Below, in pieces: positions 60,704 to 64,000 of a stretch of DNA of 64,000 nt. Origin of the DNA: Mesorhizobium tamadayense (GTDB lineage Bacteria; Pseudomonadota; Alphaproteobacteria; Rhizobiales; Rhizobiaceae); NCBI RefSeq assembly GCF_003863365.1, contig NZ_RQXT01000018.1, positions 48,821 to 112,820 of the forward strand, given 5' to 3'. Under the pieces are notes generated by a model. That model was not told where the DNA came from, did no database searches, and saw nothing but the letters and a program-made list of their open reading frames with translations. Both the position numbers and the translations under genes were made by a program. Within the stretch, counting starts at the first letter, position 1; each line of letters opens with the position of its first letter.

Positions 60704-61219
60704 TCACATCCGGTATGCAATCGTGTCGTTCCAGAAGCGATCCAGCCGCTGCAGGGCGCGGTTCATCTGCTTGAACTCGTCGGTGTTGATGCCGCCGACC
60801 TGCTCGATCGAGCCGACATGGCGCTCGTAGAGGCCGGCGACGACGTCGGCCACTTCGTTGCCCTTCGGCGTCAGCGAGACGCGGACAGAGCGGCGGTCGA
60901 TGCGCGAGCGCTGGTGGTTGATAAAGCCGAGGTCGACCAGCTTCTTCAGGTTGTAGGAGACGTTCGAGCCGAGATAATAACCACGCGAGCGCAGCTCGCC
61001 GGCGGTCAGCTCCGAGTTGCCGATGTTGAACAGCAGCAGCGCCTGGATGGCGTTGATGTCGGAGCGGCCGTTACGGTCGAACTCGTCCTTGATCACGTCA
61101 AGCAGACGGCGATGCAGACGCTCCACCAGCTGCAGCGATTCCATGTACAGCGAACGGATCGCCTCGCGGCGATCGTCGGAAACGTTGGCGGTCTTCGCCG
61201 CCGGACGCGAATTGATCAT
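60704..61219 (-). CDS. ldtR: MarR-family regulator, LdtR-like
   Basis: A 171-aa winged-helix protein: ELTAGELRSRGYYLGSNVSYNLKKLVDLGFINHQRSRIDRRSVRVSLTPKGNEV is the HTH and wing. It closely resembles, from memory, LdtR of Liberibacter and Sinorhizobium, which activates an L,D-transpeptidase gene and osmotic-stress tolerance. The Ldt gene lies 0.96 kb downstream, separated by the frameshifted small gene. Start 61219 (MINSRPAAK) after GAGAGG. Confidence 0.88.
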   Translation of the reverse strand: MINSRPAAKTANVSDDRREAIRSLYMESLQLVERLHRRLLDVIKDEFDRNGRSDINAIQALLLFNIGNSELTAGELRSRGYYLGSNVSYNLKKLVDLGFINHQRSRIDRRSVRVSLTPKGNEVADVVAGLYERHVGSIEQVGGINTDEFKQMNRALQRLDRFWNDTIAYRM

Positions 61220-61325
61220 TGTCTTTGCCTCTCGTTTGTCGCCCGGTGATTTTTTGTTCTTCACCTTGATCGCGACACTATCGAATACTCATAAAATTCG
61301 ACTTAAACGCCAGGGCTAACAAGAG

Positions 61326-61337
61326 CTTACCGGTAAG
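61326..61337. promoter_or_regulatory. CTTACCGGTAAG palindrome upstream of ldtR
   Basis: Perfect 12-bp palindrome 107 bp before the ldtR start in an AT-rich intergenic region; candidate autoregulatory operator. Confidence 0.4.
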
Positions 61338-61458
61338 AGGTTTCGAAAGAGGCTTAACGAACGGTCACGCGAGCAAGAACAATTAACCTAAAGATTTAGC
61401 CAATGGTTTTGATGCGATCGCTGAACCCGTATCTAGGTTCCCGGAGCCGCCCGGCAAG

Positions 61459-61881
61459 CTACTGCCTGAGCCGGCGCTTCTGCAACCAGATCGTCACCCG
61501 GAAGACGATATAGAGCAGCGCCACGCAGCCATGCGAGATGACGATCAGCAGCCGGTGGCCGAAGAGATCGGGAAAGCCGGCATACATGACAGTCTCGGTC
61601 GCCGCGCAGATGAACCAGATCACGGGGCCCCAGGACGCGAGCATCCAGAGACCCGCGGCGGCGAAGGGAAAAAAGACGGCAAGCGTGGCCGCCGCCACCT
61701 GCCAGTGCACCGGCATCAGGTCGAAGCGCCAGAGCGCGCCCGGATAAATGCCGATAAGCCGGATCCAGTAGAGAATGCCGAAGAGCAGGCAATAGCCGGC
61801 GATGACGCGCTGGAACCAGGCGAAGATCACCTCGGTGGTCGAAGGCTGCAGCACAACGCGCCTGGAGGTGACCTCGCTCAC
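61459..61881 (-). CDS. Conserved four-helix membrane protein (DUF6163-like)
   Basis: A 140-aa protein with four hydrophobic segments (about 20-42, 55-78, 84-105, 112-132): FAWFQRVIAGYCLLFGILYWIRLIGIYPG ... LWRFDLMPVHWQVAAATLAVFFP. I recall it as a Rhizobiales family (probably DUF6163). Start is GTG at 61881, overlapping the stop of the upstream hydrolase gene, so the two are coupled. Function unknown. Confidence 0.75.
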   Translation of the reverse strand: MSEVTSRRVVLQPSTTEVIFAWFQRVIAGYCLLFGILYWIRLIGIYPGALWRFDLMPVHWQVAAATLAVFFPFAAAGLWMLASWGPVIWFICAATETVMYAGFPDLFGHRLLIVISHGCVALLYIVFRVTIWLQKRRLRQ

Positions 61882-62924
61882 AGCTCGAGCTCCCCGGCAC
61901 CGAGCGGCGCGAAATAGGCGTCGACATCGGCTGCGCTCACGGCGTCGAGGCTGGCGGGCCGCCACTGCGGCTTCGAGCCCTTGTCGATGATGGCGGCGCG
62001 GATGCCTTCGTAGAAGTCGTGGCCGGCAAGCATGCGATTGAGGATGCGGAACTCCATCTTCATGCACTCGTCCATCGACAGCGTCCGTCCGGCGCTGATC
62101 TCGCGCCAAGCGACGTTGAGGCTGGTCGGCGAACGCGTCCTCATCGTCGCCAGCGTCTTGGCGGCGAAAGCATTGCCGGCGGCAGCCTCCTCGAGGCTGG
62201 CGATGATGCCGGCGAGCGAAGGTTGCGAAAAGTGGTGGGCGATCGCGTCCAGATCCTGCCGCTCCGTCTCGCGCTTCGGCGGCATGAAAAAACCGCGCAA
62301 CTCCGATTCAGGATCGCCCGAAACCGCCAGCTCGTCGAGCAGGCCCGCCTGGTCCTCGGCTCTGATGGTGTGCGTGGCGAGCCCGCACCACAGCGCATCG
62401 CCATGGCGGATGCGATTTCCCGTCAGCCCCAGATACATACCGAAGCTGCCGCCGAGACCCGGCAGCAGGTGGCTGGCGCCGACATCGGGGAAGAAGCCGA
62501 TGCCGACCTCGGGCATGGCGAATTGCGCGTTCTCGGTCAGCACGCGATGCGAGCCGTGGAAGGAAATGCCGACGCCGCCGCCCATGACGATGCCGTCGAT
62601 CAGCGCGACATAGGGTTTCCTGAAGCGCGCGATGCGGGCGTTGAGCCGATATTCGTCGGCGAAGAAGCCGACCGGCGGCTTGCCGGCGCGGCCGGCCTCG
62701 TAGATGTGCAGGATGTCGCCGCCGGCGGAAAACGCCCTGCCCTCGGCCTTGAGGACGACGACGCTCACGCCGGCATCGCCCTCCCAGGCGTCGAGCGCAT
62801 TGCCGAGCGCCTTGACCATGCGGTGGGTGACGGCATTGAGCGCCTGCGGCCGCGTCAACGTGACGACGCCCGCCTTGCCCAAACGCTCGAAGCGAATCTC
62901 GTCGCCTCCGCCAAAATCGATCAC
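61878..62924 (-). CDS. 3-hydroxyisobutyryl-CoA hydrolase-like protein (crotonase fold)
   Basis: A 348-aa ECH_2-type protein: GRAFSAGGDILHIYEA and VMGGGVGISFHGSHRV are the oxyanion-hole segments; TENAQFAMPEVGIGFFPDVGASHLL holds the catalytic Glu; the C-terminal half (SLNVAWREISAGRTLSMDECMKMEFRI) distinguishes hydrolases from hydratases. Expected role is valine degradation. Start is GTG 62924 (AAGGA upstream); a longer ATG-started form (62978) lacks a ribosome site. Confidence 0.88.
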   Translation of the reverse strand: MIDFGGGDEIRFERLGKAGVVTLTRPQALNAVTHRMVKALGNALDAWEGDAGVSVVVLKAEGRAFSAGGDILHIYEAGRAGKPPVGFFADEYRLNARIARFRKPYVALIDGIVMGGGVGISFHGSHRVLTENAQFAMPEVGIGFFPDVGASHLLPGLGGSFGMYLGLTGNRIRHGDALWCGLATHTIRAEDQAGLLDELAVSGDPESELRGFFMPPKRETERQDLDAIAHHFSQPSLAGIIASLEEAAAGNAFAAKTLATMRTRSPTSLNVAWREISAGRTLSMDECMKMEFRILNRMLAGHDFYEGIRAAIIDKGSKPQWRPASLDAVSAADVDAYFAPLGAGELEL

Positions 62925-63087
62925 CAGAGAATCCTTCTCTCGGCCCTTCCAAGGGGATTGAAGTGCTAAAGGCGGCATAGGGATGCGTCAATGGCGGCAT
63001 TGCCGTGCTGGCGGCCAGCCGCGTCCGATGTTAGGTAACCGGCAAAGTGTCGCGCCCGCGCGGCCGACAGAATTCGAGCAAATCGAC

Positions 63088-63903
63088 ATGGCCGGATTTT
63101 CTCGTTTCGTGGCTGGATTGGCAGGTCTCCTTTGCCTGGGAGTTCCGCCGGCTGTCGCCGCGGCAGGCTTTGAACTCTACCAGGCGCAGACAATCGTCAC
63201 CGGCACCGGCGAGCCGAACCGCGAGATCGGCTTCAAGGATTGCCTGGAGAAGGTGCTGGTCAAGGTTTCCGGCGATCAGCGGCTGACGCAGAAGCCGGAG
63301 ATGCTGGCGCTGCGCGACAAGGCAGCCGACTTCGTCCAGTCCTTCCGCTACCGCGACCGGCTGGAAGGCATTCCGATCCATGACGAGCAAGGCACGCATG
63401 ACCGGCCGCATGACCTCACCTGCCTCTACAAGCCGGCCGTGGTCGACAAGCTCCTGGCGCAGCTCGGCAGCAAGCCCTGGCACGGCGAGCGGCCGACGAT
63501 CGCCGTCTTCCTGACGACGGAGCAAGGCGCGAGGCATTTCGTGCTGACGGCCGACGAGGATCGCGGCAAGACGATGCGCGAATCTTTCGCCAACGCCACC
63601 GGTCCGTTGCTGATACGCATTACCTTTCCAGAGGCCAAGCAGCTTGCGGCGTTAGATGAGAAGGCGCTGTCCGCGACGGATATGGCGAGGCTCGACCAAC
63701 TCGCGAGAAAGGCCGGAGCGACCCGGGCGCTCGCCGGCAGCATCGTGTGGAGCGACAAGGAACTCGGCTGGATCGCCGACTGGCGGCTGGCCGATCGCGG
63801 CAAGACCTATCAATGGCAGGTGCGCGGCGTCAGCTTCGACGAGGCGTTTCGAGTTGCCGTGAAGGGCGCGGCGCAGATCCTGTCGGGCAATGGGCAGCCG
63901 TGA
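63088..63903 (+). CDS. DUF2066 exported protein
   Basis: A 271-aa protein with a signal peptide (about residues 1-25, AVAAAG): FELYQAQTIVTGTGEPNREIGFKDCLEKVLVKVSGDQRLT is the DUF2066 hallmark. Function unknown; predicted periplasmic. Start 63088 (MAGFSRF) is chosen over a longer upstream frame. Divergent from the hydrolase gene. Confidence 0.85.
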   Translation: MAGFSRFVAGLAGLLCLGVPPAVAAAGFELYQAQTIVTGTGEPNREIGFKDCLEKVLVKVSGDQRLTQKPEMLALRDKAADFVQSFRYRDRLEGIPIHDEQGTHDRPHDLTCLYKPAVVDKLLAQLGSKPWHGERPTIAVFLTTEQGARHFVLTADEDRGKTMRESFANATGPLLIRITFPEAKQLAALDEKALSATDMARLDQLARKAGATRALAGSIVWSDKELGWIADWRLADRGKTYQWQVRGVSFDEAFRVAVKGAAQILSGNGQP

Positions 63904-63914
63904 GAGGTCGGCGC

Positions 63915-63955
63915 TGCCCCTCATCCGCCTGCCGGCACCTTCTCCCCGTGAACGG
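63915..63955. repeat. GC-rich repeat fragment (family H)
   Basis: CCCCTCATCCGCCTGCCGGCACC followed by TTCTCCCCGTGAACGG resembles a repeat very common in Mesorhizobium intergenic DNA; only part lies in the window. The remaining 45 bp hold no gene I can support. Confidence 0.5.
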
Positions 63956-64000
63956 CAGGGCTGTCCGGGGAAAGTTCTGAGTGAATCGAAATGCCACATG

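Overview
The window looks like a chromosomal segment of a Mesorhizobium-type alphaproteobacterium (Hyphomicrobiales, Phyllobacteriaceae). The reasons are its high GC content, many Rhizobiales-typical conserved proteins, classic alphaproteobacterial gene orders (glyA-nrdR-ribD-ribE-ribH-nusB; plsX-fabH-ihfA-merR; rplM-rpsI; speB-argC...ctaA) and several palindromic intergenic repeat families of the kind scattered through Mesorhizobium genomes. The genus is an inference. No phage, IS transposase, conjugation gene, CRISPR array or symbiosis gene was seen, so this is mostly core genome.

Layout. 0-6.9 kb: the 5' end of gatB, a CBS-pair protein, a rhomboid protease, PAS and PilZ proteins, a transglutaminase-like secreted cysteine peptidase, an ankyrin protein, a gamma carbonic anhydrase and membrane proteins of unknown function. 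6.9-13.6 kb: metabolic singletons (cytochrome P450, cupin plus O-acetylhomoserine sulfhydrylase, CoA-binding protein, enoyl-CoA hydratase, thioesterase), one frameshifted AAA ATPase and a hicAB toxin-antitoxin pair. 13.6-22.9 kb: rplM-rpsI, a LysR/aldo-keto reductase divergent pair, GDPD, a heavily frameshifted acyltransferase, agmatinase, argC, ctaA and a DUF2842 protein.

22.9-33.7 kb is a polysaccharide region. It holds a deacetylase and a CelD-type (BioF2) acyltransferase divergently arranged, an ExoP/GumC-type chain-length protein with a degenerate kinase domain, a Wza/ExoF-type export lipoprotein, a GT4 glycosyltransferase, a WcaJ-type initiating phospho-sugar transferase and a Wzy/O-antigen-ligase-like polymerase. 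No flippase is present in the window. A tRNA-Pro(GGG) gene follows, next to a YbaK-type aminoacyl-tRNA deacylase.

34-45 kb: small regulators, small secreted proteins (one extremely His-rich, one interrupted by an in-frame amber codon), the envelope/lipid operon (CBP3-like chaperone, DUF177, plsX, fabH, ihfA, merR), bamE and a K+-independent H+-pyrophosphatase. 45-49 kb: a YehZYXW/OpuC-type osmoprotectant ABC importer with a MITE-like repeat pair between the binding protein and the permease genes. 49-56.5 kb: the MFS-nusB-ribH-ribE-ribD-nrdR-glyA block, carrying an antitoxin-like fragment. 56.5-64 kb: a Na+/H+ antiporter, a Tat-exported L,D-transpeptidase with its probable MarR-family regulator (LdtR-like) close by, a frameshifted small secreted protein, a membrane protein, a 3-hydroxyisobutyryl-CoA hydrolase-like protein and a DUF2066 protein.

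I see no clear undescribed multi-gene system. The best leads are two structured-RNA candidates, the antitoxin-like fragment inside the riboflavin operon, the kinase-degenerate ExoP-like protein, composite palindromic repeats (one supplying the end of ribD) and several broken genes that may be real decay or sequence errors.
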